A DNA stretch of 64,000 nt from the NCBI RefSeq assembly GCF_042651465.1, contig NZ_JBHSCZ010000002.1, positions 744,001 through 808,000 on the forward strand, in the 5' to 3' direction. Source of the DNA: Ferruginibacter yonginensis. GTDB taxonomy: Bacteria; Bacteroidota; Bacteroidia; Chitinophagales; Chitinophagaceae. This document shows, piece by piece, positions 25,901 through 35,271 of the stretch. The position numbers were made by a program, and so were the translations under genes. How positions within the stretch are numbered: position 1 is the stretch's first letter; the number at the start of each line of letters is the position of its first letter. The notes beneath the pieces are model-generated. The model saw nothing but the letters and a program-made list of their open reading frames with translations. It ran no database searches and was not told the DNA's origin.

Positions 25901-28900
25901 ATCAAACTATATGTTCTGGTACAACAACCAATGCAATAAATATTAGTACGGCAACTGCCGGTGCCACCATAAGTTGGGTATGTAATCCACCTACGGGCAT
26001 TACTGGTGTAATTACAAGCGGAAGTAATGTAATACCTACACAAACATTGATCAATACTACTAATGCACCTATTACAGTTAATTATATAGCAACAGCAACT
26101 ACATCTGGCAATAGCATCTGTAGTGGACAATCAGCTACCTATAGCATTATTGTGAATCCTATTGCTAATGTTGCTTCAATTGTTGATAAAGTTTATTGCA
26201 ATAATGCCAACAGTGGCAACATTAATTTTTCAAGTACCATAACAGGCACAACTTATAATTGGGTGAATGATAATACTGCAATTGGTTTAGCCGCAAGCGG
26301 TGTAGGAAATATTAATAACTTTTTAGCAACCAATGCATCTTCTTCACCCATAACAGCTAACATTACTGTTACACCATCTTTTACCAATGCAGGTGTAACA
26401 TGTACAGGCAATGCACAGTCATTTTCTATTACCGTTAATCCATCACCCAATGTGGTGCAACCAACCAATCAAGTTATTTGTAATGGGGCATTAACTTCGG
26501 CAATACTATTTAGCGGCTCAACCAATGGTACAATATATAATTGGGTGAATAATCAACCAAGTATTGGGTTGCCGGCAAGTGGCACAGGCAACATCGCATC
26601 TTTCACTGCAGTTAATAATGGCACCATACCAGTTGTAGCCTCAATTACTGTAACACCATCTTATACAAATGCTGGAGTTACTTGTACGGGTACGCCACGA
26701 ACTTTCAATATTACAGTTAACCCTACCGCTACTGTAAATCAACCAGCACCAGTAACTATTTGTAATGGACAAACAAGTAGTGTGATCAACTTTAGTGGTA
26801 CAGCCAATACGCAATACAGTTGGGTAAATGACAATACTAGTATTGGCTTGGCTGTAGGTGGATCTGGCGCTATCCCAACTTTTACTGCTATTAACAACAC
26901 AAATACTGTAGTTACAGCCAATATAACCGTAACTCCAACTTATACCAATGCTGGTGTGAGTTGTGTTGGTAATAGTAAAACTTTTACTATTACGGTGCAA
27001 CCGGCTGTAACCGTTAATGCTATCAATAATCAACAATTATGCAATGGTAGTGCCACTAGTGCTATAGTATTTTCTGGTAATGGAGTGAGCAATGTTACAT
27101 ATAGTTGGGTAAACAGTAATACTAGTATTGGTTTAGCTGCAAGTGGTTTAGGAAACATTACATCGTTTACTGCAACCAATACTACCAATGTAACACAAAT
27201 TGCAACGATAACAGTAACACCTATCGCTAACGGTTGTACAGGAGCAGCACAATCGTTTACTATTACTGTATATCCATCGCCAGCAGCACCATTAGTTACT
27301 ACACCTATTAATTATTGTGCTGGTGCAACAGCCGTTCCTTTAACGGCAACTGCTTTAAATAATCATTCTTTAATTTGGTATGCAAATGCAACAGGTGGCT
27401 TGCCATTATCAACAGCTCCAACACCCAATACCGCTACAGTTGGTATACAAACTTTTTATGTGAGCCAAATAAATAATACTACTCAATGCGAAAGCCCAAG
27501 AGCAGCTATTACTGTAATAGTAAATAATACACCACAAATAAATGTAGTATCATCAAACCCTACTAGTTGTATTGGTAGTAATGGCACAATTACCATAAAC
27601 GGATTAACAGCTAATACTTTATACACAGTTCATTACACTTTTAATAATACACCGTTTAATACCAATGCCACTGCAAATGGTTCAGGACAAATTATAATCA
27701 ATAATTTAATAGCTGGTACTTATAGTAATATTTATGTAACACTTAGTCAATGTAACTCCAATATTGTTTCAAGTATCACTTTAAATAATCCATTACCGCC
27801 AACTGCTCCAAGCATAAGTAATAATGGTCCGTTATGTGTAGGGCAAACCTTACAACTTACTGCAACAGCAAGTGCAACGCCAAACGTTGTATATACATGG
27901 ACTGGTCCTAATGGTTTTACAAGCAATTTACAAAACCCTACAATTGCAAATATTACCAATACAATGGCAGGTGTTTATTCACTTTTTATTACGGTAAATA
28001 ATTGTGCTTCAACCACTGTGTCAACCACTGTTGTAGTAAATACATTGCCAGCAAAACCTACGGTAGTAACGCCTGTGCAATATTGTATTGGTGCAACAGC
28101 TGCACCTATTAGTGCAACAGCAACAAATGGAGGTACGTTATTATATTACACTTCAGCAACAGGTGGCGTTGGTAGTACAGTTGCCCCAACACCTCCAACC
28201 AATAACATTACAACTATTAACTATTATGTAAGTCAAGTAAACAGTGTAGGTTGCGAAGGACCAAGAGACACCATCAAGGTTAAAATAAACCCAAATGCTG
28301 TGGCACAATTTGTACCTACAACAACTATTAAATGTCCACCGTTTATCATTACACCAGCCGTTATTGGTTTACAAACATATCCGCTCAATAATAGTACGTA
28401 TCAATGGTATGCAAATAACATATTCATAGGAAGTGGTGCCACTTTCCCAGGATACACTATTTCAAACCCCAATGATTCAGTAAAAATTAAATTAGTAGCG
28501 CTTTCGTTATTTGGTTGTAAAAATGATAGCATTACTAAAACATTTTATACCTATGATTTACCTCAAGGAGGTTTTACATTATCGCAAAATGTAGGTTGTG
28601 GACCGCTTACGGTGCAGTTTACAAATACAACGGCTAATATCAATTCATTTACGTATTTATGGGATTTTGGTAACGGACAAACTTCTACTTCATCAAACCC
28701 TGGTGCGGTTACTTTTGCCACGAATCCAACTTATTTTGATACTACTTACAACGTTCGCTTATTTGTATATGCTAATTGTGATACACAAATAATTACTAAG
28801 CCTATTACTGTAAAATCAAAACCAAAAGCGCTGTTTGTACCTAGTACAACAACGGGTTGTTCGCCTGTTACTATTACGTTCCAAAATAATTCACTAGGCA

Positions 28901-31569
28901 TTGTTAACCAGTATAATTGGGATTTTGGTGATGGTACCGTATTATCATCTACCAACAACAATTCGGTGCAACATACCTACAATACTGGTATTGTTGATAC
29001 TTTTAGGGTGCAATTAATTGCAGTAAATAGTTGTGGTGCTGATACTGTTTATTATGATGTAATAATTAACCCTACAAATATTAATTTCAATTTAATTGTA
29101 AATGGGCCACAACTGTTTGGTTGTGCACCACATACTGTTGCGTTTATCAACAGTACCATTGGCGCTAATAATTTTACATGGAATTTTGGAGATGGCAATA
29201 CACTCACTACCACAAGTGGTATTGATACTATTTATCACACATTTAATACGCCAGGTAACTTTACTGTAAGTTTAACGGCAGCTAATAGTTGTACCGATAC
29301 CACTACTACAACACTCATACAAGTATTTGCAAAACCAATACCAGCATTTGTTGCAAGCACATACAATACTTGTATAGGTAACAGCATCAACTTCACCAAT
29401 CAATCAACCAATGCAACATCCTATTTGTGGGAGTTTGGCGATGGTACAACATCTACCTTAGCCAACCCTACACATACCTACACAACTGGGGGTAATTTTG
29501 TGGTACGACTAACCGCATACAGTACCAATGCACCGGGTAATATTTGTGATGCATACACAGAACGAACCATCAATATTAATAGCATCACCAATGGTTCTTT
29601 ATCGTTAAGTGCAAACAATGGCACTTGTGCTCCATTTAATGTAACATTTACTAATAACACATTACCAGCTGTTAGTGCTGTTTGGAACTTTGGTGATGGT
29701 ACTACAGGTAATGGTAACGTAGTAAGTCATACTTATAATGCGCCAGGTATTTATCCGGTTGTATTAAATGTGTTAGTAGCTGGTGGTTGTACCTTTACTT
29801 CTACAGATACCGTAAGGGTTACAGGGCCATCAGGTACATTACAATATAATAGTGGTTATAGTTGTTTAAATGCCGTAGTTCAGTTACAAGCAACTGCAAG
29901 TAATTTTAATAATATTGTTTGGAATTTTGGTGATGGTATAAGTATTAGTTCCCCAAATCAAACGGTATACCATGCATACACCCAACCTGGTATTTATGTG
30001 CCAAGCATTACCGTTCAAAACAGTGCTTTGTGTAATTTTAATGTACCGGGTTTAGATACTATTAAAGTAGATAAAATTGTTGCAGGGTTTAAACACCAAG
30101 CTCAAGCTCAATGTGGCGTTGCGGCTGTTAATTTTACAGATACTTCTTATGCATTTTTTGGTAAAGCGAATGTTAGATGGAATTTTGGTGATGGTACAAT
30201 AGGTAACGGTTTTACTACATCGCATACTTATGCAGCTGCAGGCCAATATAATGTTGAAATGATTATTACGGGTAATAGTGGTTGTACTGATACTATAGCC
30301 AAACTAATAACTGTTTCAGTTAATAGTGCACCAATTGCAACTATTGGTGGCCCAGCAACAAAGTGTATTAATGAAACAGTATCATTTACAAGCAACGTAG
30401 CTAGTGTAGATGCTATTGGCGTAATGCAATGGCAATTATCCAACGGAGCTTCGGCAATTGGTAGTAGTTTTTCTTATACTTTTATTAATGCTGGTACTTA
30501 TACGTTACGATTAGTAGCAGGTACGGTTAATGGTTGTTTTGATACTACCTATCATACAATTGTTATAAATACAGCACCACAACTATTTGCCACCAATAAT
30601 TTTACTTTATGCAGAGGCAATAGTGCACAATTACAGGTAACTGGTGCAAGTAATTACCAATGGTCGCCAGTGAATGGTTTGAGTTGTATTAATTGTGCCA
30701 ACCCAGTAGCAGCCCCGTTAGTAAGTACAGCTTATGTAGTAAGCGCTGCTAATAGTTTTGGTTGCGTGGGTACTGATACTGTTGTGGTTACAGTATTACA
30801 GCCTTTTGATATTGAAGTACCACCTACACAAAATATTTGTATTGGTAGTACTGTACCACTCAATGCAACAGGTGCCGCTACCTATAGTTGGTCGCCAGCT
30901 CAATCGCTTAATAATGCTAGCATTGCTAACCCTATTGCTAACCCAACTGTTACGACCAACTACAGGGTAATTGGTTACGATGGCAATAATTGTTTTACTG
31001 ATACAGCATATGTTTTAGTGAGGGTAGGGCAATATCCAACAGTACAATTGGGGCCAGATGTTACTTTGGCAACAGGTACGCAATTACCACTTACTACACA
31101 AATTACCAATGGACCAATTACGCAGTGGTTGTGGACTCCTAATGCTAATTTATCGTGCAATACTTGTCCGTTACCAATTGCAACCGTTAAAAAAGATATT
31201 ACCTATGTAGTAAAAGTTACCAACAACTTTGGTTGTAGTGCAACTGATACGTTGAAAGTAAAAGTGTTCTGTGAAAATGCACAAGTATTTATTCCGAATG
31301 CATTTACACCAGATGGTGATGGATTAAATGATGTATTAATGGTACGTGGAAAAGGCATTACAACTGTAAAATATTTTAGAATATTTAATAGGTGGGGTGA
31401 GCTAATTTTTGAACGTACCAACTTCCCACCAAATACGATTAGTTATGGTTGGGATGGAAAAATTAAGGGCATACCAGCATCACCAGAAGTATTTGTATAT
31501 ACGGCAGAAGTTACTTGTGATAATGGTGCCTCGTTTATATACAAGGGTAATTCGGCAATTATAAAGTAA
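22963..31569 (+). CDS. Giant PKD/Ig-repeat surface protein with type B T9SS C-terminal domain
   Basis: 2868 residues from the ATG at 22963, with signal peptide MKKLLLVILSVLYFVTSDAQ. N-terminal PKD domains (YQWNFDDGS, about 100-190) lead to eight tandem PKD-like repeats of about 93 residues (about 700-1440, each with ..C.G..T..I.FSG..YSWVN.N..IGL..SG.G.I). Then come Ig-like modules (TPINYCAGATAVPLTATA, about 1440-1790), and a run of classical PKD domains (WNFGDG repeated). The last 95 residues (FIPNAFTPDGDGLNDV...FNRWGELIF...GWDGK) are the gliding-motility-associated (type B) sorting domain. The protein should be exported by T9SS and act as an adhesin, like SprB-type proteins. The PorP/SprF gene just downstream is its expected partner. 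Confidence 0.9.
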   Translation: MKKLLLVILSVLYFVTSDAQSIGYTGDTSFCVGGSKTLTALGTGATPIAWQYSPNGNAPWVTLSNANNFIATNAGAYRLADATITNFFDTVFLTQSPLPVAAFSFTPSTGCGRTTVQFTNTSSIPAPDSIISYQWNFDDGSQSTSANPSHQFFPPPAVASAQTYNVQLVVTSNNGCTDTIVHPVTIVSGPDATLGGSPMPTPFNGQLYFIQCNTTNQATLTFFNVSATAAVNSSYTIIWGDGTPNYTNNNSWPLGAAGQITHTYMVGLYNLTFIVGTPTGCVDTTVYKVFVGSNPTGSISSPGSTIGCTGNTFSFPFANIQNNPPGTEYLIFVNDGTDTVRYTQANVPAVFTHTFNQTSCGVPPSNTFAVSYLFRNPCGETPGFIGGIRISRKSRSIFSVSPSDTVCQNTIVNINSVGDLGSSVPNIGSGPCTNGKVLWKITPSTGWTIVSGTLGNDNGFPLNPDAWTSGALNLQVIFNTPGFYDVQLISGTTLCGFDSTTRRICVNPQPIANFNVNQSIGCAPLLVNTINTSNTVANCGANTFSWNVTYTPTAGCLPNTSNYVYLNGTSATSANPQFQFNNPGVYTISLITIAPRAACSSAVVVQQIIVKGKPQAAIASIPNTCANLTVVPTLTTSCYVTNATYDWTFTGGTPSMANTQNPGAVTFNNPGTYAINVAVTNECGVTNATQNVIIKPVPTVQPTDDKTYCAGAASGNINFTGTIPGTVFTWTNNNTTIGLGASGTGNIPSFTTTNNTTVPKVAMIIVTPTFNGCVGVKDTFYITVNPVPIINVIPNQSLCEGANTTAINFSGNIATAVYSWTNNNTAIGLAANGTGNIPSFTAINNTNAPIIATITVTATYNNAGLTCNGNTRTFTITVNPTPTLTQPNDISVCAGTNVVSTSFTATPIGTNFSWTNDNINIGLGTSGNGAIPAFTATNNTNAPITANIIVTPNYAGCVGNAQSFTITVNPSPVINFSAVNQTICSGTTTNAINISTATAGATISWVCNPPTGITGVITSGSNVIPTQTLINTTNAPITVNYIATATTSGNSICSGQSATYSIIVNPIANVASIVDKVYCNNANSGNINFSSTITGTTYNWVNDNTAIGLAASGVGNINNFLATNASSSPITANITVTPSFTNAGVTCTGNAQSFSITVNPSPNVVQPTNQVICNGALTSAILFSGSTNGTIYNWVNNQPSIGLPASGTGNIASFTAVNNGTIPVVASITVTPSYTNAGVTCTGTPRTFNITVNPTATVNQPAPVTICNGQTSSVINFSGTANTQYSWVNDNTSIGLAVGGSGAIPTFTAINNTNTVVTANITVTPTYTNAGVSCVGNSKTFTITVQPAVTVNAINNQQLCNGSATSAIVFSGNGVSNVTYSWVNSNTSIGLAASGLGNITSFTATNTTNVTQIATITVTPIANGCTGAAQSFTITVYPSPAAPLVTTPINYCAGATAVPLTATALNNHSLIWYANATGGLPLSTAPTPNTATVGIQTFYVSQINNTTQCESPRAAITVIVNNTPQINVVSSNPTSCIGSNGTITINGLTANTLYTVHYTFNNTPFNTNATANGSGQIIINNLIAGTYSNIYVTLSQCNSNIVSSITLNNPLPPTAPSISNNGPLCVGQTLQLTATASATPNVVYTWTGPNGFTSNLQNPTIANITNTMAGVYSLFITVNNCASTTVSTTVVVNTLPAKPTVVTPVQYCIGATAAPISATATNGGTLLYYTSATGGVGSTVAPTPPTNNITTINYYVSQVNSVGCEGPRDTIKVKINPNAVAQFVPTTTIKCPPFIITPAVIGLQTYPLNNSTYQWYANNIFIGSGATFPGYTISNPNDSVKIKLVALSLFGCKNDSITKTFYTYDLPQGGFTLSQNVGCGPLTVQFTNTTANINSFTYLWDFGNGQTSTSSNPGAVTFATNPTYFDTTYNVRLFVYANCDTQIITKPITVKSKPKALFVPSTTTGCSPVTITFQNNSLGIVNQYNWDFGDGTVLSSTNNNSVQHTYNTGIVDTFRVQLIAVNSCGADTVYYDVIINPTNINFNLIVNGPQLFGCAPHTVAFINSTIGANNFTWNFGDGNTLTTTSGIDTIYHTFNTPGNFTVSLTAANSCTDTTTTTLIQVFAKPIPAFVASTYNTCIGNSINFTNQSTNATSYLWEFGDGTTSTLANPTHTYTTGGNFVVRLTAYSTNAPGNICDAYTERTININSITNGSLSLSANNGTCAPFNVTFTNNTLPAVSAVWNFGDGTTGNGNVVSHTYNAPGIYPVVLNVLVAGGCTFTSTDTVRVTGPSGTLQYNSGYSCLNAVVQLQATASNFNNIVWNFGDGISISSPNQTVYHAYTQPGIYVPSITVQNSALCNFNVPGLDTIKVDKIVAGFKHQAQAQCGVAAVNFTDTSYAFFGKANVRWNFGDGTIGNGFTTSHTYAAAGQYNVEMIITGNSGCTDTIAKLITVSVNSAPIATIGGPATKCINETVSFTSNVASVDAIGVMQWQLSNGASAIGSSFSYTFINAGTYTLRLVAGTVNGCFDTTYHTIVINTAPQLFATNNFTLCRGNSAQLQVTGASNYQWSPVNGLSCINCANPVAAPLVSTAYVVSAANSFGCVGTDTVVVTVLQPFDIEVPPTQNICIGSTVPLNATGAATYSWSPAQSLNNASIANPIANPTVTTNYRVIGYDGNNCFTDTAYVLVRVGQYPTVQLGPDVTLATGTQLPLTTQITNGPITQWLWTPNANLSCNTCPLPIATVKKDITYVVKVTNNFGCSATDTLKVKVFCENAQVFIPNAFTPDGDGLNDVLMVRGKGITTVKYFRIFNRWGELIFERTNFPPNTISYGWDGKIKGIPASPEVFVYTAEVTCDNGASFIYKGNSAIIK
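25056..27280 (+). repeat. Eight tandem PKD-like domain repeats within the giant adhesin
   Basis: The period is about 280 bases. Unit boundaries are marked by a Cys-Asn/Ala-Gly segment and end in FTITVNP-like strands. Units begin near 25056, 25330, 25610, 25880, 26170, 26450, 26735 and 27010. The fourth unit is the most divergent (it has WVCNPPTG in place of WVN.N). Confidence 0.75.
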
Positions 31570-31579
31570 ACCAATTTTT

Positions 31580-31615
31580 ATGATGTGCACTATTTTTTAA
31601 AGTAGTACACATCAT
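31580..31615 (+). terminator. Hairpin between the adhesin and porP/sprF genes
   Basis: The 13-base arms at 31580-31592 and 31603-31615 pair at 12 of 13 positions. It lies 11 bases after the adhesin stop and 27 before the porP ATG, with no U-tract. It may be an attenuator or RNA-stability hairpin and not a full terminator. Confidence 0.45.
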
Positions 31616-31642
31616 ATTTAATATCATATTAAAATCTATATC

Positions 31643-32671
31643 ATGAAAAATATCTACATTTTATTAGCCATTATTTTTTGTTTAAGTAGTTTTTCTACTG
31701 CTGCACAAGATTTAAATTTTTCGCAGTTTTACGAAATGCCTTTACTACGAAACCCAGCATTGGCAGGTATTTACAAAGGTGATTTACGTATAAGTGCTGC
31801 ATACCGTAATCAATGGCAAAGTGTTACAACGCCTTATACATCGCAGGCACTTGGGTTAGAAACTAAGTTTGCTGTAAATGAAAATTCTGATAACTATATT
31901 GCATTAGGTTTACAGTTTACGAATGACGTTGCTGGTGATGCTAAATTGGGTAAAACGCAAATTTTACCTACACTTACTTTTCATAAATCGTTGGCTGAGG
32001 AAAGTGATACCTATTTGTCATTAGGATTTATGGGCGGGCCAGTTCAGCAACGCTTCGACGTAAGTAAATTGCAATTTGATGATCAATTTGTGAATGGTGC
32101 TTATAGCGCTAGTAATGGCACACAACAAGTTTTAACCAACACCAATGTTACTTACATAGATGCTGGTGTGGGCGTACTTTTTAGCTCAACTGTGGGTGAT
32201 GGTATCAAGTATTATGTAGGTGCCTCGTTATTTCATTTTAATAAACCGAAAGTAGCTTTTGACAAAACCAATAACATCATCCTAAATAAAAAATTAATGG
32301 TAAATGGTGGTTTATCAATACCAACAAGTGATTATGATAAGTTGATTGTTTATGGCGATTACTTTACGCAAGGCGGTAGTAACCAAATGCAAGGTGGTTT
32401 AATGTACCAACATGATTTAGTGCAGCAAGATGAAGATGAAGCCATTAGCTTAGCCGCAGGTGCCATGCTTCGTTGGAATGATGCGGTGATACCCGTAGTA
32501 AAATTGAATTACTACAATGTAGGTGTTGGAATGACATATGATGTAAACATTTCAAAACTTAAAACAGCTTCCCAATTAAGGGGTGGTTTTGAGTTAACGT
32601 TAACCTACACAAACTTTTTAAACATTAGAAACAGTTCTGTTGCAAAAACCCGTTGTCCGGCTGCGTTGTAA
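31643..32671 (+). CDS. PorP/SprF-family type IX secretion outer membrane protein
   Basis: 342 residues: signal peptide MKNIYILLAIIFCLSSFSTA, then AQDLNFSQFYEMPLLRNPAL, the PorP/SprF hallmark, and a beta-barrel with AAYRNQWQSV. PorP/SprF proteins are barrels that specifically support secretion or surface attachment of the type B cargo protein encoded next to them. It follows the 2868-aa adhesin by 73 bases with a hairpin in the gap. Its stop abuts the stop of a convergent gene with no spacer. Confidence 0.92.
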   Translation: MKNIYILLAIIFCLSSFSTAAQDLNFSQFYEMPLLRNPALAGIYKGDLRISAAYRNQWQSVTTPYTSQALGLETKFAVNENSDNYIALGLQFTNDVAGDAKLGKTQILPTLTFHKSLAEESDTYLSLGFMGGPVQQRFDVSKLQFDDQFVNGAYSASNGTQQVLTNTNVTYIDAGVGVLFSSTVGDGIKYYVGASLFHFNKPKVAFDKTNNIILNKKLMVNGGLSIPTSDYDKLIVYGDYFTQGGSNQMQGGLMYQHDLVQQDEDEAISLAAGAMLRWNDAVIPVVKLNYYNVGVGMTYDVNISKLKTASQLRGGFELTLTYTNFLNIRNSSVAKTRCPAAL

Positions 32672-33196
32672 TTATTTAACTATGATATTTTTTGTGAACT
32701 GCTCAATACCATTTATATAAGGTAAAGCCGTTTGTTTTAAAATTATGTAGGTAACAACACTTAATAAACTTACTAGCAATAAAGAAGCAGCTACACCCAT
32801 GTAATATTGGTTGGCTGCTTTATTTTTAAGGTATAGGTAAATTAAAATAGCTGCAATTAGTATAGCGCTGTTCACATAGATAAGTAGCTGATAATTTTGC
32901 TGCAATGATATTAGCCTTGTTAGTTCTTTTGTTTTAAGTAACTCAGGGTGTAAATCGTAATTATATGTACTGCGTATTTGTAACGGACGAATTTTTAGGT
33001 AATTACTAATACCAGCACCGGCAGTAATAAAACCATAAACCGCTAAGGGTAGTGCAAAGCCTTTGTTCCATATCGTTTTAAAAAAACCAAGTAAAATTAC
33101 TGCAACTACAAATGCGATGATACCTATACTTATTAAAATAAATTGCTCATATTTAAAATGAGTAAAATAGTTTTCAATATCAGTTTTGCTAAACAT
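32672..33196 (-). CDS. Four-helix membrane protein of unknown function
   Basis: 174 residues that I do not recognise. Four hydrophobic segments are visible at about residues 19-39, 47-64, 103-120 and 133-152, with a soluble stretch of about 40 residues between the second and third (SNYLKIRPLQIRSTYNYDLH). No signal peptide or catalytic motif is seen. The N-terminal 18 residues are polar and probably cytoplasmic. It follows the glutathione peroxidase gene after 12 bases and may be the last gene of that operon. Coding reality is supported by tight packing between genes and a full-length hydrophobic pattern. Confidence 0.65.
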   Translation of the reverse strand: MFSKTDIENYFTHFKYEQFILISIGIIAFVVAVILLGFFKTIWNKGFALPLAVYGFITAGAGISNYLKIRPLQIRSTYNYDLHPELLKTKELTRLISLQQNYQLLIYVNSAILIAAILIYLYLKNKAANQYYMGVAASLLLVSLLSVVTYIILKQTALPYINGIEQFTKNIIVK

Positions 33197-33208
33197 ATTT
33201 TATAGTTG

Positions 33209-33796
33209 TTATATAGTTGCAATAGCAGATGTAATTTCTTGCCCAAGCGGATTTACTGCTGCTTCAAAAAAGTGTGTTAGGTTACCTTGCTCATTTACAA
33301 GGTACTTGCAAAAATTCCAAGTAGGTACTTGGCTGTTCCAACCATTTAAATCTTTTTGTGTGAGCCATTTAAAAACAGCATGTTGATTTGTATTATTGAT
33401 CACTACTGATTTTTGAGCTAATGGAAATGTAACGCCATAATTTATTTTGCAAAATTCGGCAATGGCGGCATCATCATTTTTTTCTTGTTCTTTAAAGTCA
33501 TTGGCCGGAAAAGCAATGATGATTAAATTGTTTTTGTGTTGTTGGTACAACTTTTCTAAATCATCGTACTGTGCAGTATAACCACAATCAGATGCTGTAT
33601 TAACAATCAATATTTTTTTGCCTTTGAATGTTTCCATCGATACGGTTTTGCCCGTTGTTAATGTAACTGATAAATCAAAAAAATTAGTTACTGCCGCTGT
33701 GTTTGATTGTAAAATGTTGCGATGAATTTTAAATAAATTCGTGAGCTTTTGAAAAATCGGATAAACAGTTTTTAAAAATTGTTGTTTGCCTGTCAT
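33209..33796 (-). CDS. Glutathione peroxidase-family thiol peroxidase
   Basis: 195 residues. The GPx core starts at about residue 40 (FFDLSVTLTTG) with peroxidatic Cys71 in VNTASDCGYTAQY, then IIAFPANDFKEQE and the tryptophan motif WNFCKYLV. Bacterial Cys-type GPx enzymes reduce hydroperoxides, usually with thioredoxin. The first 39 residues are an extra segment with no signal peptide character. The FPCNQF motif of many GPx reads FPANDF here, as in several other Cys-GPx. It starts one base after the aldehyde dehydrogenase stop, so the pair is surely co-expressed and may deal with lipid peroxidation products. Confidence 0.9.
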   Translation of the reverse strand: MTGKQQFLKTVYPIFQKLTNLFKIHRNILQSNTAAVTNFFDLSVTLTTGKTVSMETFKGKKILIVNTASDCGYTAQYDDLEKLYQQHKNNLIIIAFPANDFKEQEKNDDAAIAEFCKINYGVTFPLAQKSVVINNTNQHAVFKWLTQKDLNGWNSQVPTWNFCKYLVNEQGNLTHFFEAAVNPLGQEITSAIATI

Positions 33797-33797
33797 A

Positions 33798-35165
33798 TTA
33801 TTTAATTGCTTTTTTAAATAAAGATAATTTACCTGTATAGGGTGGGTATTTCAAAGCTAAATCAAGCCAATTAGGTGTTTTCATAATTGCTTTTTTATGG
33901 CTAAATGTATCAAAACTAAATCGCCCATGATAATTACCTAAGCCACTAGCACCTCTACCTCCAAAAGGTAATCGATGGTTGGTTAAATGTAAACTGGCAT
34001 TGTTGATACAACCACCACCAAATGGTACAGCCTTTATCCATTGTTGTTCCTCAGTAGTATTGTTGGTAAATACATACATCGCTAACGGATTTTTGTGTTG
34101 TGCAATTATTTTTAAAGCAGCTGCATCATCATCGTAAGTTATGATAGGTAAAATAGGTCCAAAAATTTCATCTTGCATAATGCCTTTATTCAAATCAGTT
34201 ATTTCAATTAAGGTAGGTGCTATGTATAAATCAGTATGATCAAATTGACCACCCATTAATATTTTCCCATCTTGTAAATATTGGCACAGTCTATCAAACT
34301 GTTTTGCATTTATAATTCTTCCATAATAATCACTCTGTTGAGGGTTATCGCCAAAAAATGATTGTATATTTTTTTTTAACGCATCTATCAAAGCATCTTT
34401 AACTGAACGGTGTACCAATATATAGTCTGGCGCTACACACATTTGTCCGGCATTAGAAAATTTAGGCATTGCAATGCGTTTGGCAGCAATATCAATATGA
34501 GCATTAGCAGTAACCACACAAGGGCTTTTACCGCCTAACTCCAATGTAACGGGTACTAAATTTTTGGCCGCTAAGCTGTAAATTATTTTACCAACTGCTG
34601 TACTGCCTGTGTAAAAAACATGGTCAAATACAAAATTGTTCATCAACTCAGGTACAACAGTTGCACCATCACCTTCCACGTATAAAATATAATTTTTGTC
34701 AAACGTGCTTTCAATAATTTTTTTTATGACGGCAGCTGTAGCAGGCGCAAGTTCTGATGGCTTTAATACTACACAATTGCCTGCAGCAATGGCACCAATG
34801 AGGGGTGTTAGCAATAATTGAAAAGGATAATTCCACGGACTAATAATAAGTGTAACCCCTAAAGGCTCTGGTACTATATAGCTTTTAGATGGAAAGTTTA
34901 AAAGGTTGGTTGTTACTTTTTTAGGTTGCATCCAACTTTTTAGTTGCTTAATAGCCACACCAATTTCTGATAAAAAAAAGCCATTTTCCGTTATCCAACA
35001 TTCTTCTTTACTCTTACGTAAATCTTTGTGTAAAGCTTCAAATATGTCAACTTCGTGTTGCTGAACACTTGCTTTTAATTTTTCTAACTGTGCTAATCTA
35101 AATGTGTATGATTGTGTTGCTCCAGTTTCAAAATATTGTCGCAATGCTTGTACTGACTCCATCAA
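33798..35165 (-). CDS. Aldehyde dehydrogenase (class 3-like)
   Basis: 455 residues, the size of class 3 ALDH (no N-terminal extension). Motifs: SPWNYPFQLLLTPLIGAIAA, FYTGSTAVGK, general base Glu209 in LELGGKSP, catalytic Cys243 in FSNAGQMCVAPDY, and EIFGPILPI. A hydrophobic-basic C-terminal tail (LDLALKYPPYTGKLSLFKKA) resembles fatty aldehyde dehydrogenases that touch the membrane. It oxidises aldehydes with NAD(P). Directly upstream of a GPx gene, it suggests detoxification of lipid-derived aldehydes; that is inference. Two adjacent ATG codons start it. Confidence 0.93.
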   Translation of the reverse strand: MMESVQALRQYFETGATQSYTFRLAQLEKLKASVQQHEVDIFEALHKDLRKSKEECWITENGFFLSEIGVAIKQLKSWMQPKKVTTNLLNFPSKSYIVPEPLGVTLIISPWNYPFQLLLTPLIGAIAAGNCVVLKPSELAPATAAVIKKIIESTFDKNYILYVEGDGATVVPELMNNFVFDHVFYTGSTAVGKIIYSLAAKNLVPVTLELGGKSPCVVTANAHIDIAAKRIAMPKFSNAGQMCVAPDYILVHRSVKDALIDALKKNIQSFFGDNPQQSDYYGRIINAKQFDRLCQYLQDGKILMGGQFDHTDLYIAPTLIEITDLNKGIMQDEIFGPILPIITYDDDAAALKIIAQHKNPLAMYVFTNNTTEEQQWIKAVPFGGGCINNASLHLTNHRLPFGGRGASGLGNYHGRFSFDTFSHKKAIMKTPNWLDLALKYPPYTGKLSLFKKAIK

Positions 35166-35271
35166 AATATTTTTTTAAAGTTACGTAATCCAATTTACTA
35201 CCTGCTTATTATCCAAATAAACTGTATTGTTTACAGCCAAAAAATAAGCCATAAATACTTACTTTGCATAT

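Noticed and set aside
22963..31569. Long antisense open frames inside the giant adhesin gene
   Set aside because: Their translations are low-complexity mirror images of the repeats and have no signal peptide, motif or neighbour support.
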